Below, one piece after another: positions 37,517-45,714 of a stretch of DNA of 64,000 nucleotides. The notes under the pieces are model-generated. The model saw only the letters and a program-made list of their open reading frames with translations. It did not search any database and had not been told where the DNA came from. Made by a program: the position numbers and the translations under genes. Source of the stretch: an uncultured Halomonas sp. (GTDB lineage Bacteria > Pseudomonadota > Gammaproteobacteria > Pseudomonadales > Halomonadaceae); the NCBI RefSeq assembly GCF_947493865.1, contig NZ_CANLTC010000003.1, positions 186,001 to 250,000 on the forward strand, given 5' to 3'. Position 1 is the stretch's first letter, and every line of letters begins with the position of its first letter.

Positions 37517-37804
37517 ATGTCTACCGAATCTCTTGAAAGGATTGCACGCAACAAGAATGTGGCTCGAGCTGCTGCCCGTCAGCTAAGCATGGAGCAATTG
37601 CATAAACTTGCTGAAGTCATCAACGAGGTGATCGAACAAAAGCAGCAAGAAGATCATCTTCGCCGCGAGGAAGAAGATCAGAAGGCTCGCAAACTGGCCG
37701 AAATTCGAGAAGCCATCAACGATGCCGGTCTTTCTGTTGACGACTTGGTCGGTGAGCAGCCCCGCCGGCGCCGTGGTCGGCCCCCCAAGAATGCCAAGGC
37801 ATAA
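37517..37804 (+). CDS. Short H-NS-family protein with AT-hook-like tail
   Basis: 95 residues. Residues 1-79 align well with the oligomerisation half of H-NS: a helical run with many Gln, Glu and Arg, ending NDAGLSVDDLVGE like the IDPNELL segment of H-NS. The usual C-terminal DNA-binding domain with its TWTGQGRTP core is absent; instead the protein ends in RRRRGRPPKNAKA, where RGRPPK (86-91) is a classical AT-hook. The ATG has GGAGG upstream. Likely a small nucleoid-associated protein. Confidence 0.75.
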   Translation: MSTESLERIARNKNVARAAARQLSMEQLHKLAEVINEVIEQKQQEDHLRREEEDQKARKLAEIREAINDAGLSVDDLVGEQPRRRRGRPPKNAKA

Positions 37805-37847
37805 ACGCGTCTGAACGACAAGGCTATTCCCTAGACGGCACAAGACC

Positions 37848-37882
37848 AAAAGAAGCGGCTCGAACGACCGCTTCTCTTTTTG
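37848..37882 (+). terminator. Rho-independent terminator after the H-NS-like gene
   Basis: Stem AGAAGCGG/CCGCTTCT with loop CTCGAACGA, followed by CTTTTTG; the upstream AAAA gives some function on the other strand. Confidence 0.8.
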
Positions 37883-37889
37883 ATTGGTA

Positions 37890-37924
37890 ATTCTAGGGGT
37901 GATTCTAGGGGCCATTCTAGGGGG
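37890..37924 (+). repeat. Three 12-base tandem repeats
   Basis: ATTCTAGGGG occurs at 37890, 37902 and 37914, an exact period of 12 with two variable bases. Lies between the convergent H-NS-like and RNase J genes; role unknown. Confidence 0.85.
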
Positions 37925-37989
37925 CCATGGTATGCGGATCTATCGAATAATAGGCTGAACGTGTTTTATTGATACCCGAAAACACACAA

Positions 37990-39675
37990 TCATTCGGTAG
38001 GTGTCGGGAAATTAACTTCTGCAGGCGTCAACTGCAGGTGTACCGTAGGAAGATGCCGTAGATGATCCGCAAGCCACTGCATTATTAGACGTTGCAAGTG
38101 TTCACGCAGTTGAACGAGTGTTGCCACGCTTGTTTTTTCAAGAGTGCTATCGATCCATTCAGCGAAACTATCTTCATCGAGAGCCACAGGAACCGAAGCG
38201 TCGATCAGAAGGCGCCCTATGCGTAGCCAGCCCGATGTTTCCGGGGCAACGGCAATCACGATGAAAAGCTCCCCAAAACGTTCGCGACGATCGCCTTTCG
38301 GTGCTTGCAAACCTGATAGCGTCTGCACGCGATCATTTGCAACGATTCGCGGTGTCTGAGAATGGCGTTTTTCCAGCGTCAATCCGTTGCGGTCAAAGCG
38401 AATGAGGTCGCCGTTGACGGGAATCAGCGGAACTACAATGCCTCTGGTTTCGGCCAGTTCGCGATGGGCATTCTGATGAAAAGGCTCGCCGTGGACCGGC
38501 AGTAGATAGCGCGGTTTGAGCCATTCGTAGAAGGCGTGCAATTCCTCTTGCGCTGGGTGGCCTGATGCATGCAGGTCGGGATGTCCTCCTTCCTCGAAAA
38601 TGGTGACATTGAGACGACGCAAACCATTGTGCAAGCGCTCGATAAGGCGTTCGTTGCCGGGAATTGCCTTGGCGGAAAAGATCACCGTGTCGCCGTCCTG
38701 TAATTCGAAGTCCGGATGACGCCCTTGAGCGAGTCGGGATAGAGCGGCCCGCGGTTCGCCCTGGCTGCCGGTGGCAATGACCACTACTTCCTGGGCCGGA
38801 AGATAGCCAAGATCCCGTACCGGCACCAAGGGCGGAAAATCCTCGAGATAACCGAGGCCTCTGGCGATGCGTACCATGCGTTCCATGGAGCGCCCCATCA
38901 GGCTCACTCGGCGGCCACACTGGGTTGCGGCGCGTCCGATGGCAAGCACTCGCGCCAGATTGCTTGCAAAGCAGGATACGATGACGCGGCCCGAGCACTC
39001 TCCTAGCGTTTTTTCCAGTGCTTTCGCGACATCGCCTTCGCTGCGTGACCAGCCAGGCACCGGCGCATTGGTGGAGTCGCCGATCAATAGATCGATCGGC
39101 GCCAGAGAGCGGAATAGTGCTTCGTCGGCCGCGGCGCCGATCACGGGGTCAGGATCGAGTTTCCAATCACCGCTATGCAGCACGCGATGATGAGGCGTCA
39201 TGAGCAGTAGTGAGCAACTTTCGGGGATCGAATGGGGCAGTGGAAGATAGCGCAAGGTGAATGCGCCGACTTCCAGGGCATCTCCGGGCTCGACGATCTG
39301 GATGGCGTCGGTAGCAAGGCCGCGCTCCATGAATTTGGCACGCAACAGCCCCGCGGCAAGGGGCGTCGCCATGATAGGACAGCCCCAGTGCGGCCACAGC
39401 CAGGCCGCGGCACCTATATGATCCTCGTGCCCATGGGTGATGACCAGGGCGCGCGGGGTGATGCCCATCGCCGGTAGCCCCTCGATATTGGGTACCTGGA
39501 GAGGGGAGTCAGGCAGATCCTGACGGATCATCATGCCACAGTCGACCGCCAACCAGTCGTCGTCAAAACCGTAAAGGCTCAAATTCATGCCGATCTCGCC
39601 ACAGCCGCCCAGAGGCAGAAAATGCAGAGGCGGTCGACGGCGTTGACGAAGCTGTACCCGGGTGTGACGCATCAT
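37990..39675 (-). CDS. RNase J-type metallo-beta-lactamase ribonuclease
   Basis: 561 residues from the ATG at 39675. The beta-lactamase part has the metal motif HGHEDHIG (81-88), LPLPHSIPES and HSGDWKLDPDP. The beta-CASP part has SCFASNLARVLAIGRAA, GSQGEPRAAL, FSAKAIPGNE and LLPVHGEPFH. A C-terminal domain of about 120 residues follows. This is the RNase J arrangement (5'-exo and endoribonuclease). The family is common in Gram-positives and alphaproteobacteria and patchy in gammaproteobacteria. TTG at 39687 is a weaker start. Confidence 0.85.
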   Translation of the reverse strand: MMRHTRVQLRQRRRPPLHFLPLGGCGEIGMNLSLYGFDDDWLAVDCGMMIRQDLPDSPLQVPNIEGLPAMGITPRALVITHGHEDHIGAAAWLWPHWGCPIMATPLAAGLLRAKFMERGLATDAIQIVEPGDALEVGAFTLRYLPLPHSIPESCSLLLMTPHHRVLHSGDWKLDPDPVIGAAADEALFRSLAPIDLLIGDSTNAPVPGWSRSEGDVAKALEKTLGECSGRVIVSCFASNLARVLAIGRAATQCGRRVSLMGRSMERMVRIARGLGYLEDFPPLVPVRDLGYLPAQEVVVIATGSQGEPRAALSRLAQGRHPDFELQDGDTVIFSAKAIPGNERLIERLHNGLRRLNVTIFEEGGHPDLHASGHPAQEELHAFYEWLKPRYLLPVHGEPFHQNAHRELAETRGIVVPLIPVNGDLIRFDRNGLTLEKRHSQTPRIVANDRVQTLSGLQAPKGDRRERFGELFIVIAVAPETSGWLRIGRLLIDASVPVALDEDSFAEWIDSTLEKTSVATLVQLREHLQRLIMQWLADHLRHLPTVHLQLTPAEVNFPTPTE

Positions 39676-39807
39676 AGACACTGGCAAACAAAGAGGTTTT
39701 TACTATACGTGATGCCGGGTCGGCGCCACAATGAATGAACGCGGATCATTGCATTCTCGGAACTGAGTGATCCCCATGTTTTCTTCACGAGCCTGCACGA
39801 GTTTTCC

Positions 39808-40479
39808 ATGTCGTTTGCCACTGTCGTACTTGCTCCCTGGATGTTGATTTTGACTGCGCTACTCAGTCTGGGTGTACTGGTCAGAGCCGCCTGGGTATTC
39901 CCATGGCGCCGGCTGGAGCAGGATCGGCCACTGCAGCACCGGCTGCTGGGCGCCACGGTCTTTGTCATGCTGATATGGCAGTTGCGGGCTCAGGCCATCG
40001 ACTGGCTTACCCTGCACATGGTGTTCACGGTGTTTCTCACTCTGGTGTTCACGGCGCCGCTGGCACTGCTTGCCAATGCGTTGATCAACCTTGCCATGGT
40101 GCTGACAGGGCAGGTTGCCTGGCCCCTGTTGGGAGCCAATATATTGATTACCGGCGCGATACCGGCGTTGATCAGTGTGGCGATTTGGCGGCTGGTGGAT
40201 CGGCGCATGCCGGATAACCTGTTCGTGTTTCTTTTCGCCTGTGGTTTTTTTGGCGCCGGATTGGCGACGCTACTCAGCGGGATATGCACCATTGGCATCA
40301 TATGGCTGGGTAGCAACGACCCGGAGGTGCTGCGCATGGTAGGGGAGTACGCCCTGTTCCTGCCACTGCTGCTGCCTTCCGAGGCCTTCGTTACCGGTAC
40401 GATGCTCAGCCTGTTGCTGGTCTATCACCCTCATTGGGTGCTGACGTTTGATAGTCATCGTTACATCGACACAAAATAA
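39808..40479 (+). CDS. CbiM-like ECF-type membrane protein
   Basis: 223 residues with six or so membrane segments. The positions of LTLHMVFTVFLTLVFTAP and ANALINLAMVLTG resemble CbiM/ECF S-type permeases, which take up nickel or cobalt. There is no adjacent CbiN, CbiQ or ATPase, so either it acts alone or with distant partners, or it belongs to a CbiM-like group of different function. Divergent from the RNase J gene. Confidence 0.6.
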   Translation: MSFATVVLAPWMLILTALLSLGVLVRAAWVFPWRRLEQDRPLQHRLLGATVFVMLIWQLRAQAIDWLTLHMVFTVFLTLVFTAPLALLANALINLAMVLTGQVAWPLLGANILITGAIPALISVAIWRLVDRRMPDNLFVFLFACGFFGAGLATLLSGICTIGIIWLGSNDPEVLRMVGEYALFLPLLLPSEAFVTGTMLSLLLVYHPHWVLTFDSHRYIDTK

Positions 40480-40499
40480 AAGACTACCCATGGTCTACT

Positions 40500-40640
40500 A
40501 CACTCGACGATATGGCGTTGAAATTGATCTCATAATACTCATTTACAACCCATAAACTCGTACGCGAGCCCGGTCCTTTCTTCGATCAATTTCGCCTTGT
40601 CTCGCCTTCGTTCGTGACGATCATGAGTAGCTTTTAAGCT
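40500..40640 (+). repeat. Dispersed intergenic repeat, copy D
   Basis: Plus-strand copy: GGCGTTGAAATTGATC, CTCATTTACAACCCATAAAC, GTACGCGAGCCCGGTCC, TCGATCAATTTCGCC, CTCGCCTTCGTTCGTGACG. Lacks the GCCAGCCCGGTC block present in A and B. Sits between convergent cbiM-like and dinB genes. Confidence 0.75.
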
Positions 40641-40650
40641 CTGCATGGGC

Positions 40651-41697
40651 TTACTCGAACAGCGTCAGCTGTCGTGTGCTATCTGGCGGCACCAGGCGTA
40701 CGCCCACGCCAAGCAAGCGTACCGGGCGGCTGCGGCGTTTCCAGGCGTCATCGAGCAGTGCGAGAAAGCGTTCCGTAGACGTTTGCCGACCCACGCCTTC
40801 CAGGGTGGTGGTTGAGAAGTCGTTGAAGCGTACCTTGACGAACAGGCCCTTGATGGCGGGATTGCCGTGTCGTTCCAGCCGCTGCCCCAGCCGTTCTATC
40901 AGTGTAGGCAGCTCGGCACGACACTCGGCAAGTCCGGACAGGTCGCGATGAAAGGTGTTTTCGGCACTCACGGATTTGCGCTCTCGCTCGATCTTGACCG
41001 GGCGATCATCCTGGCCCCTGGCCAGCTCATACAAGCGGATGCCGAACTTGCCGAAGCGTTCGAGCAAGCTATCCAATGGCCAGTTTCGTAGATCGTGACA
41101 GGTGGCGATTCCCATTTCCTGCAGCTTGGCTGCCGTTGCCGGCCCAACGCCGTGTAGCTTGCCGACGGGCAGGGCAGCCACGAAGGGTTCGATTTCCTCG
41201 GGAACGATGACATGAAGTCCATCGGGCTTGTCCCAGTCACTGGCGATCTTGGCCAGGAACTTGTTCGGTGCCACGCCCACGGAGAGCGTGATTCCCGTGC
41301 GCTTCAGTGCCTCTTCCTTGAGCCAGCGCGCCATCCAGGTGGCACTGCCCTTGAAGCGGGTGACCGCGCTGACATCGAGAAAGGCTTCGTCCAGGGACAG
41401 GGGTTCGACCAGTGGCGTCAATTCGTGGAAAATCGCCTGAATGCGCTCGGAGACAGCGCGATAGCGGGGGAAGTCCGCTGGCATCAATGTCAGTTCGGGG
41501 CATAACCGCAGTGCCTGGGAAGTGGGCATGGCGGAATGGATGCCGAAGACGCGAGCGGGATAATTGCAGGTGGCAATGACGCCTCGGCGATCGGCGCTAC
41601 CGCCGATCGCCAAGGGAATATCCCGCAGGACCGGATTGTCCTGCATTTCCACGGCGGCATAGAAACAGTCGCAGTCGGCATGGAGGATCTTGCGCAC
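40651..41697 (-). CDS. dinB: DNA polymerase IV (Y family)
   Basis: Error-prone translesion polymerase, 348 residues. N-terminal HADCDCFYAAVE, the catalytic SLDEAFLDVS, LSVGVAPNKFLAKIASDWDKPDG and a C-terminal clamp-binding end (QLTLF) are all present. It lies 15 bases after lexA on the same strand, so it is transcribed from the lexA promoter and induced by DNA damage. Confidence 0.96.
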   Translation of the reverse strand: MRKILHADCDCFYAAVEMQDNPVLRDIPLAIGGSADRRGVIATCNYPARVFGIHSAMPTSQALRLCPELTLMPADFPRYRAVSERIQAIFHELTPLVEPLSLDEAFLDVSAVTRFKGSATWMARWLKEEALKRTGITLSVGVAPNKFLAKIASDWDKPDGLHVIVPEEIEPFVAALPVGKLHGVGPATAAKLQEMGIATCHDLRNWPLDSLLERFGKFGIRLYELARGQDDRPVKIERERKSVSAENTFHRDLSGLAECRAELPTLIERLGQRLERHGNPAIKGLFVKVRFNDFSTTTLEGVGRQTSTERFLALLDDAWKRRSRPVRLLGVGVRLVPPDSTRQLTLFE

Positions 41698-41712
41698 GCT
41701 AACCCCTGACGA

Positions 41713-42357
41713 TCAACCGAGGGCTTGGCCATTGCCACCGCGAATCACGCCGACACCTATGCCTTCGATCTCGAGATGCTGGTGGCGTAGATCGATGTCG
41801 ATAGGCGAGAAGTCGGCATTTTCCGGCAACAGTCGAACGTGATGTCCATCACGCTGAATACGCTTGACGGTAACGTCATCCTCCATGCGTGCCACGACAA
41901 TCTGACCGTCGCGTACCCGGGTGGTGCGATGTACCGCCAAGAGATCGCCTTCGAGAATGCCGATATCGCGCATGGAGAGCCCCCTTACGCGCAATAGATA
42001 ATCGGCGTGAGGAGTGAAATAATCGGCCGGAAGCGGACAGTAGCGATCAATGTGGGCAGCGGCCAGCACAGGGCTACCGGCGGCGACTTCACCGATGACA
42101 GGCAAGCCCTGGCTGGTATCGATAGGGCTTTCATCATTTTCCGGTTGTACGAGACGAATGCCGCGAGACGTACCGGGGATCATGCGGATGACGCCTTTCT
42201 TGCTCAGTGCCCGTAGATGTTCTTCTGCGGCGTTGGGAGACCGGAATCCCAGCGCCCGGGCAATCTCGGCGCGGGTCGGCGGATAGCCTTGTTCCTGCAT
42301 GGTCTTGACGATGAAATCGTAGACATTCTGTTGGCGCGGGGTAAGAGGACGAGTCAT
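41713..42357 (-). CDS. lexA: LexA repressor
   Basis: SOS repressor that self-cleaves on activated RecA. 214 residues from the ATG at 42357. An N-terminal winged helix ([11 protein letters not shown]), the cleavage site Ala93-Gly94 and the catalytic Ser128 and Lys165 all sit nine residues later than in E. coli, in matching sequence. An in-frame extension to 42456 runs across its own operators and is not coding. Two LexA boxes lie upstream and dinB downstream. Confidence 0.96.
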   Translation of the reverse strand: MTRPLTPRQQNVYDFIVKTMQEQGYPPTRAEIARALGFRSPNAAEEHLRALSKKGVIRMIPGTSRGIRLVQPENDESPIDTSQGLPVIGEVAAGSPVLAAAHIDRYCPLPADYFTPHADYLLRVRGLSMRDIGILEGDLLAVHRTTRVRDGQIVVARMEDDVTVKRIQRDGHHVRLLPENADFSPIDIDLRHQHLEIEGIGVGVIRGGNGQALG

Positions 42358-42383
42358 GGAAGCTCCGCGATGACCACTGGAAT

Positions 42384-42399
42384 TTGTGCAAGTATACAG
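42384..42399 (-). promoter_or_regulatory. LexA box 1
   Basis: On the minus strand CTGTATACTTGCACAA, one base off the CTGT-N8-ACAG frame. Adjacent to a second box. Confidence 0.75.
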
Positions 42400-42400
42400 C

Positions 42401-42416
42401 ATGTGATTGTATCCAG
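42401..42416 (-). promoter_or_regulatory. LexA box 2
   Basis: On the minus strand CTGGATACAATCACAT, a weaker match one base away from box 1. Tandem boxes also occur before E. coli lexA. Confidence 0.55.
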
Positions 42417-42543
42417 TAATGCGGAAACTTGAAATGAATTGCTCGATGAACGCCAACCCGCGGCATTCATCGCGTAATTAATTAGCGTCTTAATAGCGTC
42501 GGCAGCCGGGATTGAGTAGTCTGAAGCCTGTAATGCGATGTTT

Positions 42544-42557
42544 AAAACAAGCGTTTA
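42544..42557 (+). promoter_or_regulatory. PsrA operator
   Basis: AAAC-AAGC-GTTT inverted repeat with four-base spacer, matching the (G/C)AAAC-N2-4-GTTT(G/C) sites of Pseudomonas PsrA. It ends 19 bases before the psrA ATG, so autorepression is expected. Confidence 0.6.
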
Positions 42558-42576
42558 CCAGCTCGAGTGACAAGGC

Positions 42577-43278
42577 ATGGCCCCTCACAAGAATCAGATC
42601 AAGAGCCAAACCAAGAGCCAGAACCAGACCGATACCGTGACGCGTATTCTCGATACCGCTGAGGTGCTGTTTGCCGAGCGTGGCTTTGCCGAGACGTCCT
42701 TGCGCACCATTACCAGCAAGGCGAAGGTCAATCTGGCTGCGGTGAACTACCATTTCGGTTCCAAGAAAGCGCTGATTCAGGCGGTATTCGCGCGCTATCT
42801 GGATCCATTCACCGAGCGTTTCCATAAAACGCTGGATGAACTCGAAGCCGAGTATGGCGATCAGCCCATCCCTCTCGAAATTCTGCTTGAGAGCATGGCG
42901 CATACGGTGCTGGAGGTGCCGGCAGAGCGCAATAGTCTCAAGGTGTTCATTCGTTTACTCGGGCTGGCCTACACCCAGGCGCAAGGACATCTTCGGCGTT
43001 ACATCCAGCAGCAGTACGGCAGTGTCTTTACGCGCTTTACCGAGCTTGTGCGGCGTGCAACTCCCGATCTACCGGATGCCGAGCGCTTCTGGCGGTTGCA
43101 TTTCATGCTGGGCACGGTGATCTTTACCTTGTCCGGGCTTGATGCGCTGCGGGACATCGCAGCCAAGGATTACGGTGAGCAGGTGAGTGTGCGTGCCCTC
43201 ATTCATCGCCTGGGCCCCGTGGTCGTGGCCGGCATGAATGCCCCCTTGCCCCAGATCGATCATGCGGCATTGGTCTGA
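42577..43278 (+). CDS. psrA: TetR-family regulator PsrA
   Basis: Long-chain fatty acid-responsive repressor; in Pseudomonas it controls fatty acid oxidation and rpoS. 233 residues, with an N-terminal HTH (about 22-68) containing FAERGFAETSLRTITSKAKVNLAAVNYHFG-type sequence and FIRLLGLAYTQAQGHLRRY in the ligand domain. The first 18 residues are Lys- and Gln-rich and not conserved. Context next to lexA and nagZ matches Pseudomonas aeruginosa. Confidence 0.9.
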   Translation: MAPHKNQIKSQTKSQNQTDTVTRILDTAEVLFAERGFAETSLRTITSKAKVNLAAVNYHFGSKKALIQAVFARYLDPFTERFHKTLDELEAEYGDQPIPLEILLESMAHTVLEVPAERNSLKVFIRLLGLAYTQAQGHLRRYIQQQYGSVFTRFTELVRRATPDLPDAERFWRLHFMLGTVIFTLSGLDALRDIAAKDYGEQVSVRALIHRLGPVVVAGMNAPLPQIDHAALV

Positions 43279-43330
43279 CCTGTTCGAAAAGCGAAGTTCG
43301 AACGCCAGGAAGTCGTGACGCCGTGGATAT

Positions 43331-43360
43331 TTGTTGTCATTTTGGTCTTTGCTCTAGAAT
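43331..43360 (+). promoter_or_regulatory. Probable nagZ promoter
   Basis: TTGTTG (43331-43336), 18-base spacer, TAGAAT (43355-43360); an alternative -35 TTGTCA gives spacing 15. Confidence 0.45.
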
Positions 43361-43390
43361 CAGCCCCCTTCATGCATGAGGAACCCAACC

Positions 43391-44428
43391 ATGACCCAAT
43401 CACTCGGTCCGGTGATGCTGGATCTTGAAGGCATCACATTGTCCCGTGAAGAGCGCAAGTTGCTGTCACGGCCGGAAGTTGGGGGCGTCATTCTGTTTGC
43501 CCGCAACATCGTCGATGCGGAACAGGTCATCGAGTTGTGCGCCGCCATTCGCAAGCTTCGTCCCGAGATATTGTTGGGTATCGATCAGGAAGGCGGCCGT
43601 GTGCAGCGCCTGCGCCAGGGGGTGACACGCATGCCCTCCATGGCGCGCCTGGGACAATGTTATCCCGAGGAGCCTCAGCAATGCCTGCAGCTTTGCCAGG
43701 ATGCGGGCTGGCTGCTGGGCATGGAGATGTCGGCCTGTGGTCTGGATATTACCTTCGCGCCAGTGCTCGATGTGGATACCGGTCGCTCCAGCGTGATCGG
43801 CGATCGCAGCTTCTCGAGCGACCCCCAGGCCGTTACCGCCATGGCCGGTGCCTTCATCGATGGTCTGCACGAAGCCGGAATGGCCGCCATCGGCAAGCAC
43901 TTCCCCGGCCATGGGGGCGTCGCTGCGGACTCTCATCTTGAACTGCCCATCGACGATCGTCCCTTGCAGACACTGCGTGAGCACGATCTGGTGCCGTTTG
44001 CGGCGCTGGCAAGTCGCTTGAATGGCGTGATGCCGGCCCATGTGGTCTATAGCGCCTTCGACGAGCGGCCTGCGGGTTTCTCGCCGAACTGGTTGGGAAT
44101 GTTGCGCGAAGAACTGGGCTTCAAGGGGGCAATCTTCTCCGATGACCTGTCCATGGCTGGTGCCCATGTTGCCGGTGGCCCGGGCGAGCGCGCCCTGGCG
44201 GCATTGAACGCCGGCTGCGACATGGTGCTGGTGTGCAACGATCGCGATGCGGCGCTGGCGGTGGCGGATGCCTGTGTCGGTTATGAGTCGAAGCGCCAGG
44301 CGCGTCTACGCTATGCCCGCGCGCGTCCCGGGCTCGATACGCTACCGGCATTGAACCGTTGGCGGCGCGTACACGCGCGTCTCGAGGCGTTGACCGACGC
44401 CTCCACGGATGGCACCACGAGGAATTGA
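43391..44428 (+). CDS. nagZ: Beta-N-acetylhexosaminidase NagZ
   Basis: Cytoplasmic GH3 enzyme of peptidoglycan recycling, which removes GlcNAc from anhydro-muropeptides; its products signal beta-lactamase induction in relatives. 345 residues from the ATG at 43391 (GAGGAA upstream). Substrate loop KHFPGHG at 169-175, GIDQEGGRVQRL at 63-74, and the nucleophile Asp in SDDLSM (250-255). The ATG at 43376 is an alternative. The mscS-like gene begins two bases after it. Confidence 0.94.
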   Translation: MTQSLGPVMLDLEGITLSREERKLLSRPEVGGVILFARNIVDAEQVIELCAAIRKLRPEILLGIDQEGGRVQRLRQGVTRMPSMARLGQCYPEEPQQCLQLCQDAGWLLGMEMSACGLDITFAPVLDVDTGRSSVIGDRSFSSDPQAVTAMAGAFIDGLHEAGMAAIGKHFPGHGGVAADSHLELPIDDRPLQTLREHDLVPFAALASRLNGVMPAHVVYSAFDERPAGFSPNWLGMLREELGFKGAIFSDDLSMAGAHVAGGPGERALAALNAGCDMVLVCNDRDAALAVADACVGYESKRQARLRYARARPGLDTLPALNRWRRVHARLEALTDASTDGTTRN

Positions 44429-44430
44429 GC

Positions 44431-45714
44431 GTGCTGGAATTTCTGGATCCGGTCGAACAGTGGTTTCAGGCGACTTTCGATCTACCCACCTGGCTGCTGG
44501 CGCCGGCAGCGATTCTTAGCCTGGCATTGGTGGCGGATTTGTTCCTGCGCCTGGTGGTCTGGCGGTTGAGCAATGTGCTGGAAAAGACGCGCCATCGTTG
44601 GGACGACGTGGTGCTGTTGGCCTTGCGGCGGCCGCTTTGGGTAGGCGTTTGGGGTTGTGCGGTTATCGCCTTGGCGAGCCTGGGCGCTGCACATCTGAAG
44701 CTGAGTCGTGTCGTTGCTTACACGCCAACGGTGCTATGGGTATTCATATTGCTGATGATCGGATGGGCCGGGCTGCGTCTGGTACGCCAGATCAAGCGGC
44801 GCCTGATGATGCCTTCCCAGCGCAATTCCGCCAAACCCATGGACGCCTCGACCGCTTCCGCGGTGAGCAAGCTTTTAGGCGCCGTCATTTTTACCGTGGT
44901 GGCATTGGCGCTGCTGGAAGCATTGGGCATGTCGCTGTCCGGCCTGCTGGCCTTCGGCGGACTGGGTGGTCTGGTCATTGGCTTTGCCCTGCGCGACATT
45001 CTGGCCAACTTCTTCGGCGGCTTGGCCATTCATCTGGACAACCCGTTCAAGGTAGGCGATTGGATCAGCTCCCCGGATCGCGAGATCGAAGGGACCGTCG
45101 AGGATATCGGCTGGCGTCTGACGCGGATTCGCACCTTCGACCTGCGTCCGCTATACATCCCCAACAATATTTTCAGCTCGATCGCCGTGGTCAATCCGTC
45201 GCGGATGCTCAATCGTCGTATCTACGAAACCGTTGGCCTGCGCTATCAGGACATTGCTCAGGTCGACGGCATCGTCTCGAGTATTCGCAGTCTGCTCAAG
45301 GAACACGAGTCGATCGATCAGGACAGCTATATGCTGGTCAACTTCGAGTCCTTTGGCGCCTATTCTCTTGATATCGTGATCTATGCCTATACCCAAACGA
45401 CGGATTGGGCGGAGCATCTGGATATCAAGCAGGACATCCTGCTGCGCATCGCTGCGATCGTCGATGAAGCGGGAGCGGATATCGCCATGCCGACTCGGAC
45501 GCTACATCTGGCCGACCCGTTGACTCTGGAGCGCGGAGAGGCTGATGCTCACGATAGCGATGCCAGCAATGAACGAGACGAAAAATCATCGTCTAGCGAT
45601 ATGCCAGACAGGCATAATGGCGCTACTTCATCATCCCAGCGAGCCTCTTCTCCTACACGAGGAGAAGCGGACGATTCTTCTGAAAACGCCAGCAACCAGG
45701 ATACCGATGCCTAA
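44431..45714 (+). CDS. MscS-family mechanosensitive channel
   Basis: 427 residues from a GTG at 44431 (GAGGAA seven bases upstream). Membrane segments at about 20-45, 70-90, 98-118, 148-168 and 172-195, the last with pore-helix sequence GGLVIGFALRDILANFFGG. The usual beta domain then follows (VGDWISSPDREIEGTVEDI, IPNNIFSS). The last 50 residues are Ser/Asp/Glu-rich and disordered. Releases solutes on osmotic downshift, apt for a halophile. Its end overlaps hpt by eight bases. Confidence 0.88.
   Translation: MLEFLDPVEQWFQATFDLPTWLLAPAAILSLALVADLFLRLVVWRLSNVLEKTRHRWDDVVLLALRRPLWVGVWGCAVIALASLGAAHLKLSRVVAYTPTVLWVFILLMIGWAGLRLVRQIKRRLMMPSQRNSAKPMDASTASAVSKLLGAVIFTVVALALLEALGMSLSGLLAFGGLGGLVIGFALRDILANFFGGLAIHLDNPFKVGDWISSPDREIEGTVEDIGWRLTRIRTFDLRPLYIPNNIFSSIAVVNPSRMLNRRIYETVGLRYQDIAQVDGIVSSIRSLLKEHESIDQDSYMLVNFESFGAYSLDIVIYAYTQTTDWAEHLDIKQDILLRIAAIVDEAGADIAMPTRTLHLADPLTLERGEADAHDSDASNERDEKSSSSDMPDRHNGATSSSQRASSPTRGEADDSSENASNQDTDA

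Noticed and set aside
37887..37925. CRISPR-like array
   Set aside because: Repeats are only 10-12 bases with two-base spacers; no cas genes anywhere in the window.
42358..42456. 33-residue extension of LexA
   Set aside because: It would place coding sequence over the LexA boxes, and the family start is at 42357.
43282..43303. Hairpin GTTCGAA/TTCGAAC after psrA as a terminator
   Set aside because: No T-run follows and the palindrome is short and AT/GC mixed, so termination is not supported.
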